This document shows positions 12,131-23,450 of a stretch of 64,000 nt of DNA, one piece after another. Numbering within the stretch: the stretch's first letter is position 1; each line of letters opens with the position of its first letter. Source of the DNA: Megaustenia siamemsis (Eukaryota; Mollusca; Gastropoda; Stylommatophora; Ariophantidae); the NCBI GenBank assembly GCA_032433765.1, contig JAVIAB010000124.1, positions 97,301,202-97,365,201 on the forward strand, in the 5' to 3' direction. The position numbers were made by a program, and so were the translations under genes. Under the pieces are notes generated by a model. It was given only the letters and a program-made list of their open reading frames with translations, was not told the DNA's origin and did not search any database.

Positions 12131-13562
12131 AACAAAAATATAGTAAATGACAATCTAATTACCCTCAGAGAAAGTCTCTTTAAAATGTAAAGCTGGTACT
12201 AATGTGTGACAGACAAATGAGTTTATCATAAGATTTGAGGCCGCACAAATATAAGTGTACTCAAACTACCTATGATTTTTGTTACAGAAAAGGAGTTATA
12301 AATCTTAACGAAAATATGTATTCAGTACGACCAAATACATGTTAAGAAGAACTACAACATGTGAATTATTATTCGTATATTTTAAAGTGATTTTGCTAGC
12401 TTTTATAGACATTGGTTGTAAAAAGAAGTATAGCAGCAATATGGATTAAAATGACCTTTTGATTCACTAACACAACCAATACAAATTGGAAAGTGACAAA
12501 TAATCTCATTGTTCAGATCGAGGTCATTGAAACATACTGAGTGAGCTACCCTTTACCTACGACCTTACACTAGCAGTGATAACACATGAACTGCAACATT
12601 TTCATGAGCTGAATAATGACTGCCAGACAATGATTACTATATTAATATTAACGCAGTAAAACTCACAGAAGTAAATATAAAGGAGATGTTATTGAAATAA
12701 TTTTTAAAATACTGTACTAAAAAAGGCGGCGGTGGATGATTTGACATGTAGTGTTTTTCTCCCTTGTGTTTCAATGTTACTAATTCTTGATTTAACTCAG
12801 ATATATGTTATAAAGATGAAAATAAATTATCATCTTTTTCATCAAATATCATCCACAGACGGTTGGAGAAACATTTGTATATTTTCTTAATGACAAGAAA
12901 ATAACATATAATCATTTGTCTACAATTGTATTGTTATCCAAAACTGTAATGGGTGCCATGTTAAAGTAATTATGTGACTTAGTGTGTGATTTAACGAACA
13001 TATAACAATTATATAATTTCTAGGAGATTCAAACTTAATAATGTCAATATCGAGTGTCGCAGTATAGCAAACACTGTTTGCACTAATATATTACAGAATA
13101 AAACAATTATTGGTCTATACTATGTGATATATTTACCTCACAGAACAAACTTTAAATATGTGGCAGAAAACCCAATACATCGTTATTTTATTTTATTTTT
13201 CTTATACAAAAACTTTATATTCCGGCATTACTCTCAGGTTTACAGGGCGCTAAATTATGCCGACACAAAGTTATCAGGATCAAGTTTTTTTTATATCACC
13301 GTTGATAACAATGAAATGTTTGACATTACATGGGATCAAACCCTCTCTTGATTGATCGAAAATTGATCAATACTCTCCAATCGGTCACTCTTTCGTTCAG
13401 TTTTCTCCTTATTTATTTTATAATTAAATCCCTTGTTTTAATCGTATATTAGCCACAAATGCTATGAAGCGTTGTGAGATGATGCGATATTTTGTTTCGG
13501 ACCAAACATGTTGCCATAGCAACTGTTAATCACAGTAAAATCTCTAGACACTGATTAACTGT
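12131..13562. other. Upstream region of GPCR gene 1
   Basis: Very AT-rich, with no repeats or frames that can be assigned. It should hold the promoter and any 5' untranslated exon of gene 1, but no specific element is recognised. Confidence 0.4.
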
Positions 13563-13815
13563 ATGTCTGGCGTAGACAAGAACGCGATGCTCAACAGATG
13601 CTACAATGTTTGTGATTTTGATAGTGACGACAAGTCACTTACAAACATGAAACAATATACAATGATAAGTGACCAAGTGACATTATTTGTTCAATATATT
13701 TTACTTTCTGTTTTGTGCCAAGGAATCAGTATATTCGGAGTCGGGTCCAATTTTACGAACATTATGTGCTTTGTTAAGCAGGGATTTAAGGATTCAATCA
13801 ATATAAGTTTATTAA
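13563..13815 (+). CDS. GPCR gene 1, exon 1 (TM1)
   Basis: First coding exon of a three-exon rhodopsin-like receptor (residues 1-84 plus the first base of codon 85). It holds the extracellular N-terminus and TM1, with the TM1 Gly/Asn pair in GVGSNFTN and then the paralogue signature CFVKQGFKDSINISLL. The ATG at 13563 is the first in frame; a later Met in NMKQYTMISD aligns better with the shorter N-terminus of gene 3, so the start is uncertain. The donor is A|GTAAGT after 13815, giving phase 1 as in the other two genes. The same exon in genes 2 and 3 matches through CFVKQGF and SLL. The likely role is as a chemosensory or peptide receptor at the plasma membrane; the ligand is unknown. Confidence 0.85.
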
Positions 13816-13857
13816 GTAAGTAGACAAAACATCTAATTGGTATTGGTTTGATTATCA

Positions 13858-14260
13858 ACAGCATCATCATCGTGTGCCATACCGGTTGTTATAGGCGATC
13901 ATGTTTTTTCCACAATCTTCTATCTATAGTCCATCGCATCAATTTCGTTGTTAGCCCGCGATCCCTCTTTCCCTCTATTTTGTCAGTTGTAACTAAGTAT
14001 TGCAACTTTCCTCTTCTCATTATGTACCCGAAAAATATTGATTGTTTCTTTCTGATGTTTCTTAGGAGCTCCATTCTTGTGTTGGCCTCTTTGAGAATCT
14101 CCTCTTTGGCTTTTGTAGTTGTCCAGAGAACTTTCAACATTCTTCTGAGAAATCCCATCTCTGTGGCCTCTAATTTTCTTTTCATTTGTTTGTTTACTGT
14201 CCATATACATGACAGAAGAGATAAATCCGCGCCAAAAAATAATGAGTGAATTGTGCACAA
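13858..14260 (-). mobile_element. LINE family A 3' end, antisense
   Basis: The - strand reads WTVNKQMKRKLEATEMGFLR, RMLKVLWTTTKAKEEILKEA, then FGYIMRRGKLQYLVTTDKIE, ending at CATCATCATCG (13861). It lies in gene 1 intron 1, 43 bp after exon 1. Confidence 0.85.
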
Positions 14261-14677
14261 AGAAATAATTTATTTTTTAATGTATTCAAATCTGTTCGAA
14301 CCCGGCTGTTTTTGCCTCAGTTTCTGGTCGTGTTGAAACTCTTACAGTGAGGATGTGATTTTTGCAACTCTCAGTCTAACAATTTCATGTGCTTAAAGAA
14401 TAAAGAGTTTACCCCATTAATTTCTACTATCTTCGTATATGTTTAGATAGCCTATTTTAGAGATCATCACATGGTAGTTGGTGTAGCATCCTGGTCAGCT
14501 TTGGTTCAGAAACATCCACCCAACAGTCTTCTATCAGCCACTTATAAGTATCATGGCATATTTGTATCTGCTCCGTTTAGTTCCCACCTCCCAGTCCTAT
14601 CTTTTTTATTTACAGCATAGGTGGGGTATGGGGGTGCTCTTGTCGCAAATATGTTGTTTTCTGAATAAATTATCACT
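14261..14677. other. Intronic spacer, gene 1 intron 1
   Basis: Nothing recognised. Confidence 0.3.
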
Positions 14678-14950
14678 TGTGTAGCGTTTGATATTTTGTG
14701 AATCTAGTATTGTCTTTTAGTAGCGTTTGATATTTTGTGAATCTAGTATTGTCTTTTAGTAGCGTTTGATATTTTGTGAATCTAATATTGTCTTTTAGTA
14801 GCGTTTGATATTTTGTGAATATATTTTTCTTTTTCTGTAGATTTGATATTTTGTGAATCCAATATCCTTTTTCTGTATCGTTTGATATTTTGTGAATCTA
14901 TCATCCTTTTTGAGTGGCGTTTGATAATTTGTGAATCTGTCATCATATTT
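14678..14950. repeat. 39-bp minisatellite in gene 1 intron 1
   Basis: Seven decaying units of AGCGTTTGATATTTTGTGAA followed by TCTAGTATTGTCTTTTAGT. Every unit of the first half ends in TTTTAG, a weak acceptor-like string. Confidence 0.9.
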
Positions 14951-15150
14951 GTGTAACTACATCTACATCAGAACCCAGCAAATTATAAACGATATTGAAG
15001 CCGCTACATGAACTTTTTGAATCTATCAACCCACAACTAACGAAGACTAAATGGCATTCTATCATCTTAATTTCCCTTTTCTTTTGTTACCATTATTTTT
15101 AATTTGCTGTTGTGACCCAGTTTAAGTAATGTTATTTTAGGTGAATATAG

Positions 15151-15378
15151 TAAAGTAAAGTACCCCCGTCACGCCAAGTGGCGTATAGGAAGTATGGTGT
15201 TAGTGACCACATATTTTACAGACCTTCAGCACATGATTTTTGGGGAAATGTGGTCGGTATTACGCCCATGCCGTTTCACTTTCCCTGCAAAAAATCAGGT
15301 ACCCATTAAAGGCTGGGTGAACCCTACCTCTTGTCCTTTGTAGTCCAGTCCACTAACCACTGAGCTATCGCGGCTCCC
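15151..15378 (-). mobile_element. SINE S1 with 13-bp TSD
   Basis: Antisense SINE from TAAAGTAAAGTACCCCCGTC to GAGCTATCGCGGCTCCC. Perfect direct repeats TAGGTGAATATAG lie at 15138-15150 and 15379-15391. About 25 bp near the B-box region is missing compared with the copy at 41416. Confidence 0.92.
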
Positions 15379-15391
15379 TAGGTGAATATAG

Positions 15392-15982
15392 GTACTATGT
15401 AAAGGGTAATCTAATGAAGCTAAATGAGGGTAATGCGTAGAGAGGGCTTCAAATGCACACGCTCAGTGTGCAGGTCCACTAAACGTAGATGTTCTTTTTT
15501 CGGTGATTTAATCTCTCCTTGGCCGCTCGCTCTCTTCTTCAAAGACAGTGCTCAGTAGATGGTGTACAGACTAACAAATTGACGTACTTCGCGTTGTGTT
15601 AGATTGGTTCGTCATGTTAGAATACAACACACAGTCTACATGAAATAGTTTGTACATGCGAGTTTCTCGTATACAAAAATAGTAAGCCTTTTTTTGGCAT
15701 AGTCCAACAAACAGAAAGGCATCAATAAACAAGACCCAGCGGCCTGCCATCACCGCTCGAGTATCAAAGACATGATAATGAAATATAATTTACCCCTGAC
15801 TCTGGTAATTACTCTCAAGGCTCTCGCCTTATACACTAAAAAAAAATTCCCCTAAACGAACGTTTGCTCGGTCCTACTAACTTAGCTCCCCTGTGTCGTC
15901 CTATTTACTTAGTTTCCATCTTGTGTCTATTCTGACTGAAACCCCATCCTATCCACACCTACAAATAGAGAGCTTCTGCTCG
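15392..15982. other. Intronic spacer, gene 1 intron 1
   Basis: C/T-rich towards its end; nothing coding recognised. Confidence 0.3.
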
Positions 15983-16268
15983 GGTACTGCTACAAAAGCC
16001 TAACTTAAATACCGTTGTCTTCTCCCTTTGGTACTGCTACAAAAGCCTAACTTAAATACCGTTGTCTTCTCCCTTTGGTACTGCTACAAAAGTCTAACTT
16101 AAATACCGTTGTTTTCTCCCTTTGGTACTGCTACAAAAGCCTAACTTAAATACAGTTGTCTTCTCCCTTTGGTAATGCTACAAAAGCCTAACTTAAATAC
16201 CGTTGTCTTCTCCCTTTGGTACTGCTACAAAAGCCTAACTTAAATATCGTTGTCTTCTCCCTTTATTT
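15983..16268. repeat. 47-bp minisatellite in gene 1 intron 1
   Basis: Six units of GGTACTGCTACAAAAGCCTA followed by ACTTAAATACCGTTGTCTTCTCCC. Pyrimidine-rich; it ends about 540 bp before exon 2. Confidence 0.92.
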
Positions 16269-16805
16269 CGTTTCTATCCAAGTCCCTGCTTTTTGGAAAC
16301 TCCATCCTATCCATTCCTAACAGAAAGCATTTGCTCAGTTACCGCTACAAGGGCCCAATGCCCTAGCTGCGTGGCCCCTCTTCTAATTCCTAAGTTTACA
16401 TGTGCCTTCTCTCTCTGGACACCCTCTGCCCAGCCTTAATTATCTCGTACCTCAGCCAATTAAAAACTAATTATATAAAACTAAAAAATAAAACAAAATT
16501 ACCTTGGTAATTCCCCAGCCGATAAATTCTCTTTACGTCATAGCCTCTATCTCAACCAACGCTTCCCTTGAGTCTATTCACTCATCCGTGCTTTTCACTA
16601 GTCCCCATAATCACGAGACTTTCCCATCTCTACTCACCAAAACAACAGTTCACTACTTTTCCCGTGAATGCCACTTTCCCCACACATACGATGGTTCTTT
16701 CAATTGTCCTTACGTTGCTCCTAACTTCATTATTTCCCTACATCCTACAATTCCCGGCTACACATATCCATCAGAATTTGTTTCTTATATTTATATTTTT
16801 CCTAG

Positions 16806-17020
16806 GTTTAGCCGTGTGTGATATAGGCTGTCTTGTGACCCTGATTTGGTTAAACATATGCTACACTCCAGCATTCAGGACTGCAGATGTCCCCTTTGAC
16901 TCCATGGAATTCCAGTACCTGACAGCTGGCGTGCCCCATACAGTTTTTACACGCTTGACTGGCACCATCACAGCTTTTATTGCCCTGGAGAGATGTCTGT
17001 GTGTAACATTGCCTTTGAAG
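16806..17020 (+). CDS. GPCR gene 1, exon 2 (TM2-TM3)
   Basis: Second coding exon, 215 bp, residues 86-156. The acceptor is a T-rich tract ending CCTAG at 16805 and the donor is AAG|GTAGCA at 17021. It encodes LAVCDIGCL with the conserved TM2 Asp, a first extracellular loop with PFDSMEFQYLTAG, and TM3 ending in LERCLCVTLPLK. ERC (about 146-148) replaces the class A DRY motif. The loop Cys found in most class A receptors cannot be assigned with certainty. Length and both splice phases equal those of exon 2 in genes 2 and 3. Confidence 0.9.
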
Positions 17021-17149
17021 GTAGCATTACTTCTTTTGTCATAGATTTTTAACGAACGTTGTCATGAGCGACTGATCTGTGACCTGTTAGTGTTGAGTGG
17101 TAGCGTGCCTGCTATGTACCAGAAGTTTAAAAAAAAAAAGAGTAAAGTT

Positions 17150-17345
17150 TCCTTGTTAGCCGCATGGGGAATATGGTGTTAGTTACATTTTTTTTCCGTT
17201 TACCGCAGCTATCTCTACTTCCCATAAAATATATCAGGTACCTATTTTTAGAGGCTGGGTGAACACCGGAGCTTGTCGGCTAAAAAGAAAACAATTCAGC
17301 CACTTTTGGAAAGCGTACCGAGACGGTCTAACCACGTAGCCACCG
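17150..17345 (+). repeat. SINE-core repeat
   Basis: Contains GGGGAATATGGTGTTAGT, ATCAGGTACCTATTTTTAGA, GGCTGGGTGAACACCGGAGC and TTGTCGGCTAAAAAG, the core shared with S1 SINEs, with a different end (CAGCCACTTTTGG). Confidence 0.6.
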
Positions 17346-18837
17346 ACGATGGTAAGAACGGTCTGGGCTTAATTCCTCGACATGCTGATTTTTTTCAATT
17401 TTTCTTTTTTTTTTAGATACGACTTTGGGGTTCACCAAAACTTAAAAATAGGTACTGAAGATTTAATTCAAGGAATGTAGGCGACCAAACGTGACACTGA
17501 CGGCATCATTTATTAACTGTATTGTTGGTGATTTGAAGAATTAGGGCAGTGTTACCGTATTCCCCATATGTCAATCGTTGAGGGAACTCTTAATGTTAAT
17601 TAACACCAACAGAGATTTCACTAGTGCCTTATTTCAAGTTTCCTTACATAGATGGTTTAATTATTGACGAAAACCACATGAAGTAGGTACAACAGTAATT
17701 TTATTGCAATTAAACACACACCCTCAATGCCCTATTGGACATAGAGCTGTCTGTTGCACATATATTTACAAGCTGCCCATTTCCTATTGACAGTGGCATG
17801 CTACAATACAATACATCAGCAAGCTCTTGCTCGCCATAAAAAGTTACGAACAACATTGACAAATGCGCACCCCTCCTCGTGGTGCTTCACAAATCCACCT
17901 ACCAATTTCCTCTACTTAACGAGACGCACATGCCCGTCCTGGCTGATTCACAATGGGTACATTTAAGACGCACCAGCAAGCTTTATCGTTGCCTGCCAAA
18001 AATGAAACACACCTTTACAAGGTTATAAGTTCCGCACTCTCACATGCACTTTGACCGCTGTATCGAACAACATTCCACACCTTTGCTCGTAAGATACCAC
18101 GAGCCTGCCGAAGAACACTGATATGTTCTTTGCTGCTACCTCTAGTTCTGGCCGAACCACACGGCCCACCTTTCTTGACTAAATGTCTGCCCACAGAAGG
18201 GGTCTTTCACAACTCGAGTATATCACACAGATGATGCCATAAGACCTCAGCAGCCCGTCACTCCTTCTGTTGTCTTTCTTGGTTCATTTCTCACCGTCTT
18301 GCCCGTTAATGCATTTGACAAGAAAGAATTTAAAAAACAATTAGTGGCTTTACGTGCCGTTGACACTGATTATTTTACACAATAAAGTCCACCGAATCAT
18401 GTCACACTCAATGTATGTTTATGTACAAGTTATTTACAGTGTTGCGGTATCAAAAGAACATTTCACATTGAACAGCACTGTTCACAACTCTTAGTGCGAG
18501 CTTTGCATAATAGACCGTTGGCCGCACACTCGCACTTGATACTGTCCACAACTAAAGTTCTCTTGGCACTGGTAGCCATTCGCCCCAGTCCCTGGCGACA
18601 CTTGTTCACTCGCCCCACATTTTCTCACTAATGAATCTCTCATACCACTCACAACAAACCCGCTTCTATTCATTTTCCCCTTTCACTCGTAATATGTGAA
18701 TCCACTCACAACTTCACATTTCACACTTCCTCCCTTGAGCTGAAACTCACGTTACCGCTACACTCTCTTTATATGCTGCCTCTATGTCTTTCCCCTCACC
18801 AATCCGTCTTTTTTCTTTCTATCTCCCTATTACAAGG
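17346..18837. other. Intronic spacer, gene 1 intron 2
   Basis: No gene recognised. The 17700-18800 part is richer in C and G than its surroundings and could be a degraded mobile element of unknown type. Confidence 0.35.
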
Positions 18838-19106
18838 CAAATAGTACAGGCAATTAGGCAAACAGAACAAGCATTAGGCAAAAAGAACAGGAATTAGGCA
18901 AATACAACAGGCATTAGACAAATAGAACAAGCATTAGTCAAATAGAACAGGAATTAGGCAAATACAACAGGCATTAGACAAATAGAACAAGCATTAGTCA
19001 AATACAACAGGCATTAGACAAATAGAACAAGCATTAGGCAAAAACAACAGGCATTAGACAAACAGAACAAGCATTAGGCAAATAGAACAGGCATTAGGTA
19101 AATACG
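18838..19106. repeat. 20-bp minisatellite, left part
   Basis: Tandem units of roughly 20 bp (ATTAGGCAAATAGAACAGGC and variants). It continues at 20443 beyond the mariner element. Confidence 0.9.
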
Positions 19107-19108
19107 TA

Positions 19109-20440
19109 GGGAGGTCAAAAAGTAATGCACACCAATTTTTTTCTCGGAAACTATTCGGGCAAAATGTGTGAAATTTTCACAGATTGTAGCTGAACATCCC
19201 CTCTTTACACTACCTATTTTTCAACATAATCTTCGTCCAAGCGTATTGCCTTACGCCAACGCAAAATTAGGTCATGAATGCCTCGTTTGTACCAAGTTTT
19301 GTCCTGCTCGCGTAGCCATTTTTTAACTGCACGGATCACATCCTCATCATTGTCAAAGTGTTTCCCACGCAGGAATTTTTTGAGTGGTCCAAACAGATGG
19401 AAATCTGAGGGAGCCAGATCAGGGCTTTAAGGAGGATGGGGCCGTACAGTCCAACCAAATTTGTTGATTGCTTCCCGTGTTACCAGACTTGTGTGAGGGC
19501 GTGCATTGTCATGTTGAAGCAACAAATCTGCAGATGGCTTTTTAGGCCGAACTCTGTGGAACCGATTTTTTAGTTTTGTCAGTGTATTGATGTAAGCTGT
19601 CGAGTTGATTGTCTCACCTCTTGTCATTACATCAACAAGAATCACACCATCAATGTCCCAGAAGACAGTGATCATCACCTTTCCGGCTGATGGAGATGTT
19701 TTGAATTTTTTTCTTTTTGGTGACTGCGGAAGATGCTATTCCATTGACTGCATTTTTGTTTCAGGCTCATAATGATGTGCCCACGTTTCGTCACCGGTAA
19801 CAATTTTTGACAAAAACATTTCTCCTTCAACACCGAAACGCTCCAACAATTCAGAACAGAATGTTTTCCTTTGAACTCTGTGATCATTTGTTAGGCACCG
19901 AGGAACCCATCGAGCGCAAATCTTTGAATATCCGAGAGTTTTAAAAATTGCGATTGCACTTCCCTTGATGACTGTAAGCTGCAATGCCAATTGCTGACTA
20001 GTGATACGCCTATCCTTACGAATAATGGCATCAGCCCGGTTTAACATGTCTGTGCTGGTAGCCGAGGCTACACGTCCAGAACGCGGTAAATCATGCAGCT
20101 CCACTCGTACACTTTCTGCAGCTTTAATTCTCTGAACCCAGCGACTAACTGTGCTCCTATCGACTGCAGAACATTTGTACACTGCACACAGTCGTTTATG
20201 AATGTTTGCCACAGTTTCTTTTTCCGCAACCAGAAATTCTATGACAATTCGCTGTTTGTAACGGACATTGTTGACAAGCTCCATTTTAACGGTTTATAGA
20301 TTGCGTAATATTTATCAGAATGCTGTGCTATTTGGTACACATAATTGGAACATGTCATATTCCAAGTGTGCAAAATTTCATATTCCTATCTTTATTATTA
20401 GCCGAGAAAAAAATTGGTGTGCATTACTTTTTGACCTCCC
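19109..20440 (-). mobile_element. Full-length mariner (DD34D) transposon
   Basis: 1332 bp with perfect 39-bp terminal inverted repeats (19109-19147 and 20402-20440, starting GGGAGGTCAAAAAG) flanked by TA on both sides (19107-19108, 20441-20442), the mariner target duplication. It sits inside a 20-bp minisatellite in gene 1 intron 2, which is cleanly split by it. The transposase runs on the - strand. Confidence 0.95.
19214..20284 (-). pseudogene. Mariner transposase, one frame with two stops
   Basis: A 357-codon frame starting MELVNNVRYKQRIVIEFL. The N-terminal half carries helix-turn-helix regions (RSTVSRWVQRIK, ITSQQLALQL). The catalytic triad is D165 (VTGDETWAHHYEPETK), D259 (LLQHDNARPHT) and D294 (SPDLAPSDFHLFGPLK), with 34 residues between the last two. 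Two in-frame stops, at 19736-19738 and 19427-19429, break an otherwise uninterrupted frame; no frameshift is seen. The second stop replaces the residue between HPP and SPDLAPSD. It is probably inactive but young. Confidence 0.9.
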
Positions 20441-20442
20441 TA

Positions 20443-20735
20443 TGTAGAACAGGTATTGGGCAAAAACAACAGGCATTAAGCAAATAGAACAAGATTAGGC
20501 AAAAAGAACAGGCATTAGGCAAACAAAACAAGCAATAGGCAAATAGAACAGGCATTAGGCAAATAGAACAGGTATTAGGCAAAAACAACAGGCATTAAGC
20601 AAATAGAACAAGATTAGGCAAAAAGAACAGGCATTAGGCAAACAAAACAAGCAATAGGCAAATAGAACAGGCATTAGGCAAATAAACAACAGGCATTAGG
20701 CAAATAGAACAGGCATTAAACAAACATAACATCCT
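20443..20735. repeat. 20-bp minisatellite, right part
   Basis: Continuation of the array split by the mariner. A larger block of about 120 bp (ACAGGTATTGGGCAAAAACA onward) appears twice, at 20450 and 20570, showing higher-order duplication. Confidence 0.85.
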
Positions 20736-21040
20736 GTAGACTACTGGATCAATAAAATGATTGTTTCAGTTTCTGAAGAAAATCATTTTAAATGTTATCA
20801 AAATAGGTGTATATATTTTTAAGGAGACTTAGGAAGCTCCAGTAGCGCGCTGGCTAGATGGTATAGTAAACAAAGGTTCAATTCCTGTTTGATAATCTTC
20901 AATCTACTCAGTTAAAACGAAGAAAGTTTACATGGTGGAGAGTGAGTTTGGGAACCAATTAGAAAGGAAAAAGAGTACTCATATTCTTAACTTTATCTTT
21001 ATAGTAATACTTCTGTACATTAGACACAGAATATATAACA
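20736..21040. other. Intronic spacer
   Basis: AT-rich; GGAAGCTCCAGTAGCGCGCT (about 20830) resembles the head of a tRNA-like repeat but cannot be assigned. Confidence 0.3.
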
Positions 21041-21044
21041 CGCA

Positions 21045-21615
21045 CCATCATCATCATGTGTCATACCGGTTGGCGAAGGCGATCGTGTCCTTTCACAATT
21101 CTCTTTCTACAGTGCATAGTATCAATTGTGTTGTAGACTGTTTTCCGTGCCATTATACCAAGCTGTATGTTATTTTCTCATTTTGTCGTTCACTATCTCT
21201 CTTTCCCTATTTTGTGCCAGTTGTAACCAAGCATTTCAACTTTCCTCTTCTCATGATGTACTAGAAAAATGTCTATTGCTCCCAATGCTTCTTAGACGCT
21301 CCCTTTTTAGTTTGGCCTCTTTGATTTTTCCTTCGTTGGTCTTCTTACCTGCCCACGGAACTCTCAACATTCTTCTGAGAAATCCCATTACTGTGGCCAC
21401 TAACCGTATGTTCAATTTTTGCCTTCTGTCCATGATTCACTTCCATGGGTCATATTTGACTCTCTATAGCACCACTGAACACTCGTTCTTACTTCTACTG
21501 TCATAAATGTGTTGCGCATGACGTTTTTCATTTTCTGAAATGCTACTTTGGCCTGAGCTATTCTGCTTTTTATTTCTGTGGCTCGTCTACCGTCTAATGC
21601 TACATAACACTAGTT
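21045..21615 (-). mobile_element. LINE family A 3' part, antisense
   Basis: The - strand reads RQKLNIRLVATVMGFLRRML, RVPWAGKKTNEGKIKEAKLK and further in other frames; it ends at CACCATCATCATCATG (21043). It is more diverged than the copies at 8430 and 39165. Confidence 0.8.
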
Positions 21616-21904
21616 ATCTCATTAACATCGATGGAGAACACTGGCTCTATCACCTCCAAATATTGTGACTTTACACGATGAAGCTTAATATTAAACTTTC
21701 AACAACATTACGTGGCACTGCTCATTCGATGGAATCTCCAAACAAGGAGATCAGGTCACACAAGGCACTTTTCTTAGACATCTCATCTCTGTAGTGACCA
21801 GCTTTCTTTTATGCTTAGTCGTAAGTGATCATGTTTGTTATTGGTAGCACAATGTGGTAATGAACATACTCTATATAAGATGTTTCTTTGACGGTAATCG
21901 GTAT
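21616..21904. other. Intronic spacer
   Basis: Nothing recognised. Confidence 0.3.
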
Positions 21905-22300
21905 TGTGTGTTTAAGTAATAGAGAATAACTGTCTCAATATGTGGTTTCCCTTGTTGCAATGAATGTATATTTTCTTATCTAAGTTACCATCTAATAGAT
22001 TGTTGTTTGTTGAAGTAATAGAGAATAACTGTCTCAATATGTGGTTTCCCTTGTTGCAATGAATGTATATTTTCTTATCTAAGTTACCATCTAATAGATT
22101 GTTGTGTGTTTAAGTAATAGAGAATAACTGTCTCAATATGTGGTTTCCCTTGTTGCAATGAATGTTTATTTTCTTATCTAAGTTACCATCTAATAGATTG
22201 TTGTGTGTTGAAGTAATAGAGAATAACTGTCTCAATATGTGGTTTCCCTTGTTGCACTGAATGTCTATTTTCTTATCTAATTTACCATCTTCATAGATTG
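21905..22300 (-). repeat. 99-bp tandem duplication inside antisense LINE
   Basis: Four copies of a 99-bp unit: AAGTAATAGAGAATAACTG starts at 21914, 22013, 22112 and 22211. On the - strand it encodes a 33-residue unit containing LDKKI and CNKGNHILRQLFSIT, part of the LINE protein just after the FKYLGTT motif. It lies in gene 1 intron 2. Confidence 0.85.
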
Positions 22301-22690
22301 TTGTTCCCAGGTATTTAAAGTTTGTTACTGATTTCATAACTTGATGTTCTCTCAACGTCATGATCAAGTACCATGCCTGCTGGCGTAGGTGATCATGTCT
22401 CTCCACAACTTTCAATCTCGACAGTAATTTATCATTTCTGTTGTTGACCTTCTGCCAAGCCATTCTGGTGTATTTTCTCTTTCCTTCCCTCTATCACTTC
22501 GTCCCTCAATTTCCCCAGTTGTTACAATATATTCCAGCTGTTCTCTTCTCATTACATGCCCACAAAATAATGACTGATTCTTCCTAATATTGAAAATTAG
22601 CTCTCTTTTTGCTTTGGCCCCCTTCAGAAAGTTTTCATTACTCTTCTTAACTGCCCATGGTACTCTCAACATTCTTCTGTAAAATCACAT
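22300..22690 (-). mobile_element. LINE fragments, antisense (LINE family C)
   Basis: The - strand reads MLRVPWAVKKSNENFLKGAK, then GHVMRREQLEYIVTTG and RRSTTEMINYC, ending near 22370 with the 3' end of this family (TACGCCAGCAGGCATGGTAC). A second copy follows below 22370 with VMKSVTNFKYLGTTIYEDG. They are 3' parts of non-LTR retrotransposons with frameshifts. Confidence 0.75.
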
Positions 22691-22699
22691 TTGAAGCTC

Positions 22700-23450
22700 T
22701 ATAGTTGTGTTTAAGTTTGTTTCCCCTAAAAGGTGAAAAGTATCAGCACCTCGAAAAGAGTGTTCATTACCAACCTGATTACCATCATAGAGTGTTGTTC
22801 CCATGTATTTAAAGTGTGTGACTTGTTTCATAATTTGATGTTCTATAGTTATGTTTAAATGCGTTTCTCCTAACAGGTGAAAAGTATCATCACCTCGAAA
22901 AGAGTGTTCATTACCAACCTGATTACCATCATAGAGTGTTGTTCCCATGTATTTAAAGTGTGTGACTTGTTTCATAATTTGATGTTCTATAGTTATGTTT
23001 AAATGCGTTTCTCCTAACAGGTAAAAAATATCATCACCTCGAAAAGAGTGTTCATTACCAACCTGATTACCATCATAGAGTGTTGTTCCCATGTATTTAA
23101 AGTGTGTGACTTGTTTCATAATTTGATGTTCTATAGTTATGTTTAAATGCGTTTCTCCTAACAGGTAAAAAATATCATCACCTCAAAAAGAGTGTTCATT
23201 ACCAACCTGATTACCATCATAGAGTGTTGTTCCCATGTATTTAAAGTGTGTGACTTGTTTCATAATTTGATGTTCTATAGTTATGTTTAAATGCGTTTCT
23301 CCTAACAGGTAAGAAATATCATCACCTCAAAAAGAGTGTTCATTACCAACCTGATTACCATCATAGAGTGTTGTTCCCATGTATTTAAAGTGTGACTTGT
23401 TTCATAATTTGATGTTCTATAGTTATGTTTAAATGCGTTTCTCCTAACAG
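22700..23450 (+). repeat. 144-bp array: splice acceptor + exon-3 start fused to antisense LINE
   Basis: Five tandem copies precede the true exon 3. GTGTTCATTACC starts at 22760, 22904, 23048, 23192 and 23336, then at 23478 in the real exon, so the period is 144 bp, with the last 142. Each unit has a polypyrimidine tract with CTCCTAACAG (CCTAAAAG in the first copy), then 40-45 bp identical or nearly so to the start of exon 3, then a piece that on the - strand reads QVTHFKYMGTTLYDG, typical of LINE reverse transcriptase. Reading on from a decoy exon start reaches an in-frame TAA after about 110 bp. Confidence 0.9.

Noticed and set aside
16504..16805. Extension of GPCR gene 1 exon 2 upstream in frame (to 16568)
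   Set aside because: The T-rich CCTAG acceptor at 16805 and exact agreement with exon 2 of genes 2 and 3 mark the true start; upstream codons match nothing in the paralogues.
19675..19887. Frameshift in the mariner transposase
   Set aside because: The two main ORFs are in the same frame (606 bases apart at their starts); the break is a TAG stop, not a shift.
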